A DNA stretch of 64,000 nt from contig JACAEM010000017.1 in NCBI GenBank assembly GCA_013388855.1, positions 1-64,000 of the forward strand, in the 5' to 3' direction. The DNA comes from Chloroflexota bacterium (GTDB taxonomy: Bacteria; Chloroflexota; Anaerolineae; Anaerolineales; Villigracilaceae). Shown here piece by piece: positions 26,654 through 34,855 of this stretch. The position numbers and the translations under genes were made by a program. Positions within the stretch are counted from its first letter, which is position 1. Each line of letters begins with the position of its first letter. A model generated the notes under the pieces. The model made no database searches and had not been told where the DNA came from. It worked only from the letters and a program-made list of their open reading frames with translations.

Positions 26654-26690
26654 TCGTGAATAATTTCACAATATTGTGAAGTAAATCACA
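26654..26690. promoter_or_regulatory. Triple overlapping dyad operator upstream of the hydrogenase operon
   Basis: Three overlapping inverted repeats share arms: TCGTGAA-TAAT-TTCACAA (26654-26671), one mismatch from the Rex consensus TTGTGAA-N4-TTCACAA; a perfect 16-bp palindrome TTCACAATATTGTGAA (26665-26680); and TGTGA-N6-TCACA (26675-26690), the CRP/FNR geometry. It ends 11 nt before the NuoE start codon at 26702, so binding would block transcription start or elongation. Confidence 0.65.
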
Positions 26691-26701
26691 TGGAGAGACT
26701 A

Positions 26702-27199
26702 ATGGCAGAAGCTGTAGTAGCAACTCCCGAAATTTACGAAAATAAACAAGTCCTGTTGGATGAGATCATTGCCACACATCGTAGCCGTCCCGGCGCGATG
26801 ATGGTGATCCTGAATGAGATTCAAAAGCGGGTTGGGTATGTCTCTGAACCAATGCAAAGATATGTAGCGGGGAAACTGCGTGTACCAGTCAGCGCTGTGC
26901 ATGGGGTGGTGACATTCTATTCGTTTTTTACAACCCAGCCACGCGGCAAGCACACGCTCAAGTTTTGTATGGGAACTGCCTGTTACGTGGGCGGTGTGCC
27001 GCAGTTGATGGAAAAAGCCAAACAACTTACCGGTACCGACATTGGCAGGACTACCCCTGACGGTCAGTTAACCATGGAAGTTTGCCGTTGTGTGGGCGCT
27101 TGTTCCCAGGCGCCTGTTGTCACTGTGGACGAAGAAGTCGTGGGCAAGATCAAGCCTAACAAATTCCAACAGTTAATCAAGAAATTGCTGGAAAAATAA
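26702..27199 (+). CDS. HydC/NuoE-like [2Fe-2S] subunit of the bifurcating-type hydrogenase
   Basis: 165 aa thioredoxin-like [2Fe-2S] subunit. All four ligand cysteines are present: Cys89 and Cys94 in FCMGTACY, and Cys130 and Cys134 in CRCVGAC. It passes electrons between the flavin subunit (HydB/NuoF) and other clusters. The start at 26702 is preferred over the in-frame ATG at 26690 because GGAGAG is correctly spaced for it. First gene of the structural hydrogenase operon. Confidence 0.93.
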   Translation: MAEAVVATPEIYENKQVLLDEIIATHRSRPGAMMVILNEIQKRVGYVSEPMQRYVAGKLRVPVSAVHGVVTFYSFFTTQPRGKHTLKFCMGTACYVGGVPQLMEKAKQLTGTDIGRTTPDGQLTMEVCRCVGACSQAPVVTVDEEVVGKIKPNKFQQLIKKLLEK

Positions 27200-27204
27200 T
27201 TCAT

Positions 27205-27272
27205 GTCATTCTGAGCGAAGCGAAGAATCTCTAAGATTATCGAAGAGACCCTTCGCTCTCGCTCAGGGTGAC
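27205..27272. repeat. Palindromic intergenic repeat (GTCATTCTGAGCG...CGCTCAGGGTGAC)
   Basis: A 68-bp imperfect palindrome with arms GTCATTCTGAGCGAAGCGAAG and CTTCGCTCTCGCTCAGGGTGAC read as inverted repeats. It separates the NuoE and ATPase genes inside the operon. Similar hairpins are widespread in intergenic DNA of unrelated bacteria. Confidence 0.65.
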
Positions 27273-27287
27273 ACGAGATAAGAGACC

Positions 27288-27848
27288 ATGAAGGAAATCG
27301 CCCTGCACCTGCTTGACTTGGCAGAAAACAGCATCAGCGCCCGCGCAAAGACCGTGCGGATCACTGTGTGCGAGGACTTTCGCGCCAATCAGTTGACTGC
27401 CAGCGTGGAGGACGATGGTGACGGGATGACCGAAGAAGTGGTCAAGCAGGTGGTCGACCCGTTTTATACAAGCCGAACAGAACGAAAGGTGGGGTTGGGA
27501 ATCCCGCTTTTCAAGGCAAGCGCGGAGGCTTGTCACGGCGCGATGAATATCTCGTCGCGACCCGGAGCCGGGACAAAGGTTGAGGCAACGTTCCAGCATT
27601 CGCATATCGACCGGATGCCGCTGGGCGACCTGCCGACCACAATTCTCACTCTCGTGTTGACACATCCCGAAATTCACTGGGTTTTCAGGTACACATTCAC
27701 CCCGCCGTACAAAGGCTCGACGCGTACTTTTGAATTTGACGACCAGCCCGTAAAAGATGCCTTGCAGGATGTCCCACTCACTCATCCGGACGTAATCGCA
27801 TTTATCCGTTCGTCGCTCGAAGAAGGCCTTGCACAGGCGCGTAAATAA
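27288..27848 (+). CDS. GHKL-type ATPase within the hydrogenase operon
   Basis: 186 aa with an N-terminal HATPase_c domain (about 5-105): N-box HLLDLAENSISA, G1 box DDGDGM and G2 box KVGLGIPLFK. There is no histidine phosphoacceptor domain or transmembrane segment. The C-terminal 75 residues have no motif that I recognise. Such ATPases sit between the NuoE-like and ferredoxin-like genes in hydrogenase operons of many anaerobes; the partner is unknown. Confidence 0.83.
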   Translation: MKEIALHLLDLAENSISARAKTVRITVCEDFRANQLTASVEDDGDGMTEEVVKQVVDPFYTSRTERKVGLGIPLFKASAEACHGAMNISSRPGAGTKVEATFQHSHIDRMPLGDLPTTILTLVLTHPEIHWVFRYTFTPPYKGSTRTFEFDDQPVKDALQDVPLTHPDVIAFIRSSLEEGLAQARK

Positions 27849-27860
27849 CAGGAGGCATCA

Positions 27861-28238
27861 ATGCCAACCGTAAAATCACTCGAAGACCTCAAGAGGATCC
27901 GTGAAGAAGCGCTGAAGAAGCGCGAGATCAAGACCAACCAAAGCCGTGTGCAGATCATCGTTGGCATGGGTACACCGGGGATTGCCGCCGGTGCTCGCGA
28001 TACGCTCAAGGAGTTTCTGAGCTTCATCGAAGAAAAAGGGTTGACCGACATCGCCATCCGCCAGACGGGCAGTTTCGGACTGGACGCAATGGAACCAGTG
28101 GTGAAGGTCATCATTGGCGATGCCGCGCCCGTGATGTATGGCAAGGTCACACCCTATGCGGCGCGCCAGATCATGGAATTGCATGTCCTGCGCGGCAAGG
28201 TCGTCGAAGCCAACCTCATTCCAACAGAGGCGAAATGA
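27861..28238 (+). CDS. Thioredoxin-like ferredoxin relative lacking all cysteines
   Basis: 125 aa. The fold and spacing match the small (2Fe-2S) ferredoxin proteins found at this place in hydrogenase operons, but the protein has no cysteine at all. Where relatives carry cysteines, this one reads GTPGIAAGA (Pro39) and TGSFGLD (Ser71, Asp75). The rest (VKVIIG, VTPYAARQIMELHVLRGKVVE) is well preserved, so it looks like a maintained structural or regulatory protein without a cluster. AGGAGG precedes the start; its end overlaps hydB by 4 nt (ATGA). Loss of the cluster is seen directly; the role is unknown. Confidence 0.85.
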   Translation: MPTVKSLEDLKRIREEALKKREIKTNQSRVQIIVGMGTPGIAAGARDTLKEFLSFIEEKGLTDIAIRQTGSFGLDAMEPVVKVIIGDAAPVMYGKVTPYAARQIMELHVLRGKVVEANLIPTEAK

Positions 28239-30019
28239 AATTTTTCCGTTCTCATGTTTTAGTGTCCATTGACCCGCAATGTTTGGAGATGGGTGCGCGC
28301 GAGATCGTGGATGCGCTCAACACCGAACTGGCGGATTGGGGACTTGCCGACGAAGTGCAGATTCTCGAGACCTCACGCATCGGCGACCCCGCCCGCTTCG
28401 GTCCGGACCTCGTTGTGTATCCGGAAAATGTGCATTATGCCAACCTGACAGTGGACGACATTCCCTTCCTCGTCGAGGAACATTTCCTCAAAGGACGCGT
28501 CGTCGAAAAATTTCGCGCGCAGGAAACTCTAATCGTTGACGAGGAACTCGGCGCTCCCAAAGCGAAGGAAGTCCGCGTTGTTCTTCGTAATTGTGGAAAA
28601 ATCGACCCGCACAATATTGAGGAATACATCGCTGAAGATGGCTATCGTGCCCTTGCCAATGTTTTGACCGGTATGACCCCCGAAGAAGTCATCGATGAAG
28701 TCATGCGCTCCGGTCTGCGCGGACGCGGTGGTGCCGGTTTCCCAGCCGCTCGTAAGTGGCAGCTCTGCCGACAGGTCCCCGATAATCCCAAATACCTAAC
28801 CTGCAATGCCGACGAAGGCGACCCCGGCGCGTTCATGAACCGCCGCGTGCTCGAAAGCGACCCGCACTCGGTGATTGAGGGAATGATTATCGCCGCTTAC
28901 GCCATCGGCGCCAGCATGGGCTATATCTACTGCCGCGCGGAATACCCGATTGCAGTGGCAAACCTCAATATTGCCATTGAACAGGCTCGCGAGTTCGGTC
29001 TTCTCGGGGAGAACATTTTCGGCACCGATTTCTCCTTCGACTTGGAAGTCCGCATGGGAGCAGGAGCCTTTGTCTGTGGCGAAGAGACCGCTCTCATCGC
29101 CTCCATCGAAGGTAAACGCGGTGAGCCTCGCCCGAGACCTCCATTCCCGGCGGTCAAAGGTGTGTGGGGCAAACCGACCAACAACAACAATGTGGAAACT
29201 TATGCCGTTGTCCCGCAGATCCTGCTGCGCGGCGCGGACTGGTACGCCAGCATGGGCACCGAAAAAAGCAAAGGCACCAAAACCTTCGCCATTGCCGGTG
29301 ACGTGGTGCACACCGGTCTGATAGAAGTACCATTCGGTCTAAGCCTGCGCGAAGTCATTTTCGATGTGGGCGGCGGCATCAAAGATGGCAAGAAATTCAA
29401 AGCCATCCAGACAGGCGGCCCGATGGGCGGCTGTCTTGTGGAAGAACACCTCGACCTGCCGCTCGATTACGAAGCGCTCACCGCGGCTGGCTCGATGATG
29501 GGTTCCGGCGGTCTCATCATCATGGACGACGAGACCTGCATGGTGGATATCGCCCGTTTCTTCATGGAATTCACCCAGGAAGAATCCTGCGGTAAATGCA
29601 CGCCCTGCCGCGTGGGCACCCGCCGCATTCTTGATCTTCTCGAAAAGATTTGCAACGGCAAGGGCACGCTCGCCGATATCGACCAACTCGAACTGCTCTG
29701 CGATGAAGTGATGAAGAACTCGCTCTGTGGACTCGGTCAGGGCGCGCCCAATCCGGTGGTCAGCACGCTCAAACATTTCCGCGAAGAATATATCGCTCAC
29801 GTGGTGGATAAGAAATGCCCGGCGAAAGTCTGCCGCGCGCTTATTCGCTATGAGATCACACCTGCTTGTACCGGTTGTATGGTCTGCGCCCGCAACTGTC
29901 CGGTGGAAGCTATCAGCGGCGAAAAACGCCAAATGCATGTGATCGACGACAAGACCTGCATCCGCTGTGGCATCTGTGCTCAGGTTTGTAATTTCAGCTC
30001 GGTCGCGGTCCTTTCTTAG
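28235..30019 (+). CDS. HydB/NuoF-like flavin subunit with C-terminal 2x[4Fe-4S] domain
   Basis: 594 aa. Order: thioredoxin-like domain (about 5-95) keeping only Cys16 of four expected cluster cysteines; NuoF core with FMN motif LRGRGGAGFP (161-170), NADEGDPGAF (191-200) and a [4Fe-4S] site ESCGKCTPC; and a C-terminal ferredoxin domain with Cys545/548/551/555 and Cys575/578/581/585. The C-terminal ferredoxin domain is characteristic of HydB subunits of electron-bifurcating hydrogenases and absent from HoxF. It oxidises or reduces NAD(H) and is the likely bifurcation site. Overlaps the preceding gene. Confidence 0.92.
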   Translation: MKFFRSHVLVSIDPQCLEMGAREIVDALNTELADWGLADEVQILETSRIGDPARFGPDLVVYPENVHYANLTVDDIPFLVEEHFLKGRVVEKFRAQETLIVDEELGAPKAKEVRVVLRNCGKIDPHNIEEYIAEDGYRALANVLTGMTPEEVIDEVMRSGLRGRGGAGFPAARKWQLCRQVPDNPKYLTCNADEGDPGAFMNRRVLESDPHSVIEGMIIAAYAIGASMGYIYCRAEYPIAVANLNIAIEQAREFGLLGENIFGTDFSFDLEVRMGAGAFVCGEETALIASIEGKRGEPRPRPPFPAVKGVWGKPTNNNNVETYAVVPQILLRGADWYASMGTEKSKGTKTFAIAGDVVHTGLIEVPFGLSLREVIFDVGGGIKDGKKFKAIQTGGPMGGCLVEEHLDLPLDYEALTAAGSMMGSGGLIIMDDETCMVDIARFFMEFTQEESCGKCTPCRVGTRRILDLLEKICNGKGTLADIDQLELLCDEVMKNSLCGLGQGAPNPVVSTLKHFREEYIAHVVDKKCPAKVCRALIRYEITPACTGCMVCARNCPVEAISGEKRQMHVIDDKTCIRCGICAQVCNFSSVAVLS

Positions 30020-30026
30020 AGGCAAC

Positions 30027-32000
30027 ATGGTCAACTTAACGATCAACGGTAAACAAATCGAAGTCACCGAAGGTACCACGGTCTTGAATGCTGCCCGTCA
30101 GAACGGCATCAAAATCCCGACTCTGTGCGATCATCCCCACCTCACACCCTACGGCGGATGCCGCCTGTGCATGGTGGAAATCAAGGGCATGCGCGTTCCA
30201 ATGGCAGCCTGCACCATGCCTGCTTCCAATGGCATGATCGTGGAAACAGATACGCCTGCACTCAAGAAGTCGCGCAACGTAGTGCTCTCCCTTCTGTTCA
30301 GCGAGCGTAATCACTTCTGCCCGTTCTGTCAGGTCAGTGGCGGCGATTGCGAATTACAAAATGCCGCCTACGACGAAGAGATGACCCACTGGCCGATGCA
30401 GCCGCAGTGGACGAACTTTCCGGTCGATACCAGCCATCCGTATTTCATTCTCGATAACAATCGCTGTATCCTGTGCCGGCGTTGCATCCGTGCCTGTGCG
30501 GAGATGTCCGGTAACTTTACCCTCGGCGTGGAAGAACGCGGCGCCGCGACGGTCGTGATCGCCGATACCAATGTCCCGCTCGGACAAAGCACCTGTGTTT
30601 CCTGCGGTTCGTGTGTGCAGGTCTGCCCGACTGGCGCGCTCATCGACCGCCAGAGCACCTATCTCGGCCACGAGAAGAATTTGACGGTCACGCGCTCGAT
30701 CTGCCGCGGATGCTCGCTGGGATGCGGCATTCTTGTTCACACTCGCGATAACCACATTGTCAAGATTACCGGCGACTATGAAAACGAGAATGCCGGAACG
30801 TTATGCAAGACTGGCCGCTTCCTGGCACTGAATGAACAGCGGACTCGCCTCACGACTCCCCTGAAGCGGGTCGCCGGTCAACTGACCGCTACCAGCTGGG
30901 ACGATGCCCTCGCCACTCTTGCCGAGAAGTTCTCCGCTTCAAAAGACAAAGTTGCCGCTGTAGCATCCACCCGTTTATCAGTGGAGGCGTTGTCCACATT
31001 CAAGTCCTTGTTTGCAGATGGGCTTCAGGCAAAGCAAATCACATCTGTTGAAGAAGGGCGCCCCACTGCGTTGCAATCCATGGTTGCCGATCAACTGGGT
31101 GAAGCCATCGAAGGCAAACTGGATACGCTTCGTACTGCGGACTGTGTCTTGCTCGTCGGCGTGGATCTGACGACTACGCACGAAGTGGCGGGCTTCTACA
31201 TCAAGCGCAACCTACCAAAAGGCACGCGTCTCATCATCATAGATCCCAATGAAAACGGCATGGATGGCCTGGCGAATATCAACCTCAAGCCAAGAGCGGG
31301 GACCGATGCTGCTGTGTTCAGTGCCATCGAAGCTGTGATCGTGAAAGAAGGTCTGGCGCGCAGCGCCGTGGATGAAAATATTGTTTCGCTCAAATCAGCA
31401 CTGGCTGTCTGTGAATTGAATGTTCAAGATGTCACCGATGCCGCGCGTATGCTGGCGGAAGCGGTTGCGCCGATCATTGTATACGGCAAGGGACTTACCG
31501 CCTCGGGTAATCCCGGCGCCATGGAAGCGCTCGTGCGCCTGGCAAATGTTATTGGGGCGAGTGATTCGGAACGCAAAGGATTGCTCTCGGTGAAGGGCGA
31601 ATCAAATAGTCTCGCCGCGGCGTTGCTTGGGTTGGTGGATCAACTCGAAGTGAAGGATGAAGCGGTGTATGTCGCTGTGGGCGATGACTTCGTTTCGAAG
31701 CGTCTGGCCTCGAAGCTGGAAAAAGTCCCATATTTGGTCGTCCAAGCCAGTTATGAATCGGCATTGACTGAACGCGCTGATATTGTTTTGCCGGTGAATA
31801 TCTGGGCGGAAGAGTCCGGGTATGTGTTGAACGCGGAGGGCCGTCTGCAATTTGCGTCCGCCGCTGTGACAGCGCCAGAAGGTATTCGTTCCAATGTGGA
31901 TGTGTTGAAGGATGTCGCTCGCAAGTTGGGCGTGACCGTGAATGATGATTGGCGCGCCGCGTTGACAAAACGCACAAGCGTTGTTGAATTGGAAATGTAG
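30027..32000 (+). CDS. HydA/NuoG-like iron-sulfur subunit with vestigial molybdopterin domain
   Basis: 657 aa. Clusters in order: [2Fe-2S] (Cys34, 45, 48, 62), His-Cys [4Fe-4S] (His96, Cys98, 101, 108), two [4Fe-4S] (Cys147/150/153/157 and Cys190/193/196/200) and an N7-type site (Cys226/229/233/260). Residues about 270-657 resemble the molybdopterin oxidoreductase fold of NuoG, with no catalytic Cys or Sec visible, so probably structural. In [FeFe] enzymes the equivalent subunit holds the H-cluster; here it hands electrons to the HydS-HydL pair. Start at 30027 by spacing after hydB and similarity from MVNLTINGK. Confidence 0.9.
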   Translation: MVNLTINGKQIEVTEGTTVLNAARQNGIKIPTLCDHPHLTPYGGCRLCMVEIKGMRVPMAACTMPASNGMIVETDTPALKKSRNVVLSLLFSERNHFCPFCQVSGGDCELQNAAYDEEMTHWPMQPQWTNFPVDTSHPYFILDNNRCILCRRCIRACAEMSGNFTLGVEERGAATVVIADTNVPLGQSTCVSCGSCVQVCPTGALIDRQSTYLGHEKNLTVTRSICRGCSLGCGILVHTRDNHIVKITGDYENENAGTLCKTGRFLALNEQRTRLTTPLKRVAGQLTATSWDDALATLAEKFSASKDKVAAVASTRLSVEALSTFKSLFADGLQAKQITSVEEGRPTALQSMVADQLGEAIEGKLDTLRTADCVLLVGVDLTTTHEVAGFYIKRNLPKGTRLIIIDPNENGMDGLANINLKPRAGTDAAVFSAIEAVIVKEGLARSAVDENIVSLKSALAVCELNVQDVTDAARMLAEAVAPIIVYGKGLTASGNPGAMEALVRLANVIGASDSERKGLLSVKGESNSLAAALLGLVDQLEVKDEAVYVAVGDDFVSKRLASKLEKVPYLVVQASYESALTERADIVLPVNIWAEESGYVLNAEGRLQFASAAVTAPEGIRSNVDVLKDVARKLGVTVNDDWRAALTKRTSVVELEM

Positions 32001-32010
32001 AGGTGTCAAA

Positions 32011-32553
32011 ATGACGAAACCCAAGATCTCGACCGATTGGATGGCTGGCTGCTCAGGCTGTCACATGTCTTTACTGGATATTGACGAGCGCCTGCTGGAA
32101 ATCGCCGAACTGACGGATATTCGCGCGACGCCGATCACGGATTTGAAGGAGCCCGATGAGAGCGGTGTGGATGTGGGTATCCTTGAGGGCGGCATCAACA
32201 ATTCGTCCAATGAAGAAGTGGCACATCGTATGCGCTCACGCTGCAAGATCCTTGTGGCGTTCGGCGACTGCGCTGTCTTTGGCGGCGTGCCTGCCCTGCG
32301 TAACATGTGTGGAACCGAGGAAGCGTTGAAGCGCGCCTACGTGGAAGCTGAAAGCAATGACGACCAGGGTTTTATCCCAAGCGACCCCGAACTGGCGGTA
32401 ATGAGCAACGTCCGCGCTTTGCACGAAGTGGTGCCTGTTGACCTGCACGTTCCCGGCTGCCCGCCCGACCCGGATGTGATTTATTACGTGTTGAAGGAGC
32501 TCGCCGAAGGCAGAATGCCTGAGATCAAGGATGAGAAGTTGCACTGGCATTAG
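32011..32553 (+). CDS. [NiFe] hydrogenase small subunit (HydS/HoxY-like)
   Basis: 180 aa, short small subunit with only the proximal [4Fe-4S] cluster: Cys14 and Cys17 (MAGCSGCHMS), Cys87 (FGDCAVFGG) and Cys150 (VPGCPPDPD). This short form is typical of group 3c/3d and of HydS in NuoEFG-type complexes. AGAGGTG precedes the start and the gene follows hydA by 10 nt. Confidence 0.92.
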   Translation: MTKPKISTDWMAGCSGCHMSLLDIDERLLEIAELTDIRATPITDLKEPDESGVDVGILEGGINNSSNEEVAHRMRSRCKILVAFGDCAVFGGVPALRNMCGTEEALKRAYVEAESNDDQGFIPSDPELAVMSNVRALHEVVPVDLHVPGCPPDPDVIYYVLKELAEGRMPEIKDEKLHWH

Positions 32554-32639
32554 ACCGAATCTTGAATGTAGAACGTAGAGGGCAGATTGCCAACTGCATT
32601 CCGCATTCTGAATTCTGCCTTCTGCATTTTGGAGAACTT

Positions 32640-34064
32640 ATGACGAAAAAGATCACCATCGAACCCGTTACCCGTATTGAAGGACATGCCAAGGTCACCA
32701 TCCACATGAAGGATGATGGCTCGGTGGAACATGCCTACCTGCACATCAATGAATTCCGTGGCTTTGAGAAGTTCTGCGAAGGACGCCCTTATTTCGAAAT
32801 GCCGTCCATCACGCCGCGCATTTGCGGTATCTGCCCGGTCAGTCATCATCTTGCCGCTGCCAAAGCCGCCGACGATCTGCAGGGAAGCCCCCCGCCGCGA
32901 CCGGCGAATCTACTGCGCGAACTGATGCACATGGGACAGGTCATTCAAAGCAATGGCATGCACTTCTTTGAGCTCTCCGGTCCCGACCTGCTGCTCGGTT
33001 TCGATGCCGACCCCGCCGTACGCAATGTGATCGGCGTGGCTCAAACCGCACCGGAGATCGCGCTCAAGGCCGTGGGTCTGCGCCGCTTCGGTCAGGAGAT
33101 CATCCGCACGCTGGGCGGACGCCGAATCCACCCGAACTTTGCGGTTGCGGGTGGTGTCAACAAGGCGCTGCAAGCCAGCGAACGCGAAGCCATCCGCGCA
33201 GGGATCGATGCCAATCTCGAAACCGCCAAGCTGGGTGTCAGTATTATGAAGGACTGGGCGCAGCGCAACATGGAGGACATCAACAAGTTCGCCGTGTTGA
33301 AGACCGGCTATATGAGTATCGTCAATGACGATGACAGCCTCAACCTGTATGATGGGGATATCCGTCTGGTGGATCGCACGGGCAGGCAGCTCGAGAAATT
33401 CCCCGGTCACGATTATCTCGATTACATTGCTGAACATGTCGAGAACTGGTCATATCTCAAGTTTCCATATTACAAGAAGATGGGCTTCCCCGAAGGCGTG
33501 TATCGTGTCGGTCCGCTCGGACGCATGAACGCGGTCAAGAGCATCGGTACACCCATCGCTGGCGAAGAGCACAAGATCTTCCAGACTCTTAACAACGGCG
33601 ACCCCGTCGGGCAGACTCTTTACTTTCATTACGCCCGCATGATCGAAGTCGTTTACTGCATCGAACGCGTCCGTGAATTGCTGGACGATCCTGATATCCT
33701 CAGCACCGACATCCTCAACACCAAAAAGGATTACAAAGGCGAAGGCATCGGTATTCTCGAAGCGCCGCGCGGCACACTCATCCATCACTACAAAGCGGAT
33801 GAGACCGGCAAGCTCACCTCGGTCAATCTAATCGTGGCGACCGGTCACAACAACTGGGCGATGAGCGAATCGGTGGACAGCGTCGCCAAGACCTACATCG
33901 TCGGCGGCGAAGTCAGGGAAGGAATGCTCAATCGTGTGGAAGCCGCTGTTCGTGCGCATGATCCGTGCCTGTCGTGCTCGACGCACGCGGTCGGTCAGAT
34001 GCCGATCCAGATCGAAGTATTGAATCCGAGTGGTGAAATCCTTCAAACGATCACTCGCGACTAG
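32640..34064 (+). CDS. [NiFe] hydrogenase large subunit (HydL/HoxH-like)
   Basis: 474 aa catalytic subunit. Nickel ligands: Cys62 and Cys65 in RICGICP, Cys443 and Cys446 in HDPCLSCSTH. Cleavage after His449 by the protease encoded next would release 25 residues. It is related to HoxH and to the large subunit of HydABCSL of Acetomicrobium mobile. GGAG lies just before the ATG at 32640; the in-frame ATG at 32562 is in a degenerate spacer of repeated short words and is rejected. Confidence 0.93.
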   Translation: MTKKITIEPVTRIEGHAKVTIHMKDDGSVEHAYLHINEFRGFEKFCEGRPYFEMPSITPRICGICPVSHHLAAAKAADDLQGSPPPRPANLLRELMHMGQVIQSNGMHFFELSGPDLLLGFDADPAVRNVIGVAQTAPEIALKAVGLRRFGQEIIRTLGGRRIHPNFAVAGGVNKALQASEREAIRAGIDANLETAKLGVSIMKDWAQRNMEDINKFAVLKTGYMSIVNDDDSLNLYDGDIRLVDRTGRQLEKFPGHDYLDYIAEHVENWSYLKFPYYKKMGFPEGVYRVGPLGRMNAVKSIGTPIAGEEHKIFQTLNNGDPVGQTLYFHYARMIEVVYCIERVRELLDDPDILSTDILNTKKDYKGEGIGILEAPRGTLIHHYKADETGKLTSVNLIVATGHNNWAMSESVDSVAKTYIVGGEVREGMLNRVEAAVRAHDPCLSCSTHAVGQMPIQIEVLNPSGEILQTITRD

Positions 34065-34072
34065 TGAATAGG

Positions 34073-34179
34073 GCGGGATGTCCCTCGACTGCGATGTGTC
34101 ATCCCGCATCTTCTAAAAATTACCGTCCCGAAGGTTTGAACAGTTTTCCGTGTTCTTTTGTGAGGAAACCTTCGGGACG
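34073..34179. repeat. Two intergenic hairpins before the hydrogenase protease gene
   Basis: GCGGGATG (34073-34080) pairs with CATCCCGC (34100-34107). A second perfect 14-bp inverted repeat CGTCCCGAAGGTTT (34124-34137) / AAACCTTCGGGACG (34166-34179) resembles the palindrome at 39961. They may attenuate or process the transcript between the large subunit and its protease. Confidence 0.65.
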
Positions 34180-34195
34180 TTTGAAAGGCGAGACT

Positions 34196-34681
34196 ATGAG
34201 CACACTTTTCATCGGATACGGAAACCCCGACAGACAGGATGACGGCGTCGCATGGCACGTGCTGACCGGGATCGCGCAAGAGCTTGGAGCGGAACCCTCC
34301 TCCTCGTGGGAAGACCCGCTTCCCTCCACGCCTGAAGCAGATTTCGCTTTCCATCTGCAGTTGACTCCCGAACTGGCGGAGGATATCACCGCCTACGACC
34401 GAGTCTGCTTTGTGGATGCGCACACGGGTAATATCCCTGAGAATGTGCAAGTCGTTGACGTTACGCCAGAATACCAGACCTCCCCGTTTACGCACCACCT
34501 CACGCCCGAAATGCTGCTTTCGATGGGACAGGAACTCTACCAGAAAACGCCCGAAGCGATCCTCGTCTCCGTGCGCGGGTATGAATTCGGCTTCAAGACA
34601 GAACTTTCGCCGTTCACATCCTCTCTCGTTACTGAAGCCGTCGAACGAACGGTCGGCTGGCTCAAGGCGGAAGAATTTTAA
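34196..34681 (+). CDS. Hydrogenase maturation protease for the HydL-type large subunit
   Basis: 161 aa HoxW/HyaD-type endopeptidase with the motif GYGNPDRQDDGVAWHV (about 6-21), VDAHTGN and the late THHLTPEMLL histidine motif, plus VRGYEFGF. It sits directly after its likely substrate gene. This is the second such protease in the window; each hydrogenase has its own. AAGGCGAG supports the start at 34196, while upstream in-frame sequence covers the hairpin region. Confidence 0.9.
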   Translation: MSTLFIGYGNPDRQDDGVAWHVLTGIAQELGAEPSSSWEDPLPSTPEADFAFHLQLTPELAEDITAYDRVCFVDAHTGNIPENVQVVDVTPEYQTSPFTHHLTPEMLLSMGQELYQKTPEAILVSVRGYEFGFKTELSPFTSSLVTEAVERTVGWLKAEEF

Positions 34682-34784
34682 TGTCAGTGGGTGGGGGACT
34701 TTTGATTCCATCTTGGGTTCATACCCCGCCGCTCTGCGGCGTAACCCAAAAGTAAGGAAGAACTATAGTCTTAGCAGACAAATA

Positions 34785-34816
34785 CCCCGTCGTCCACTTG
34801 CGGCGGGGATTTTTTA
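34785..34816 (+). terminator. Terminator after the hydrogenase operon
   Basis: CCCCGTCG (34785-34792) pairs with CGGCGGGG (34801-34808) and is followed by ATTTTTT. A further hairpin of CCGCCGC type lies about 60 nt upstream. The 174-bp gap 34682-34855 holds these two hairpins and the GNAT promoter, no gene. Confidence 0.75.
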
Positions 34817-34855
34817 TTTAAGGGGTAATGATACAATCCGTCCAAAGGAGAGTCT

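Noticed and set aside
26641-26701. CRISPR-like or iteron repeat reading of the triple palindrome
   Set aside because: No repeat-spacer regularity; the half-sites fit regulator dyads.
27205-27272. Insertion sequence remnant
   Set aside because: No transposase fragment or target duplication is visible; it is a simple palindromic repeat.
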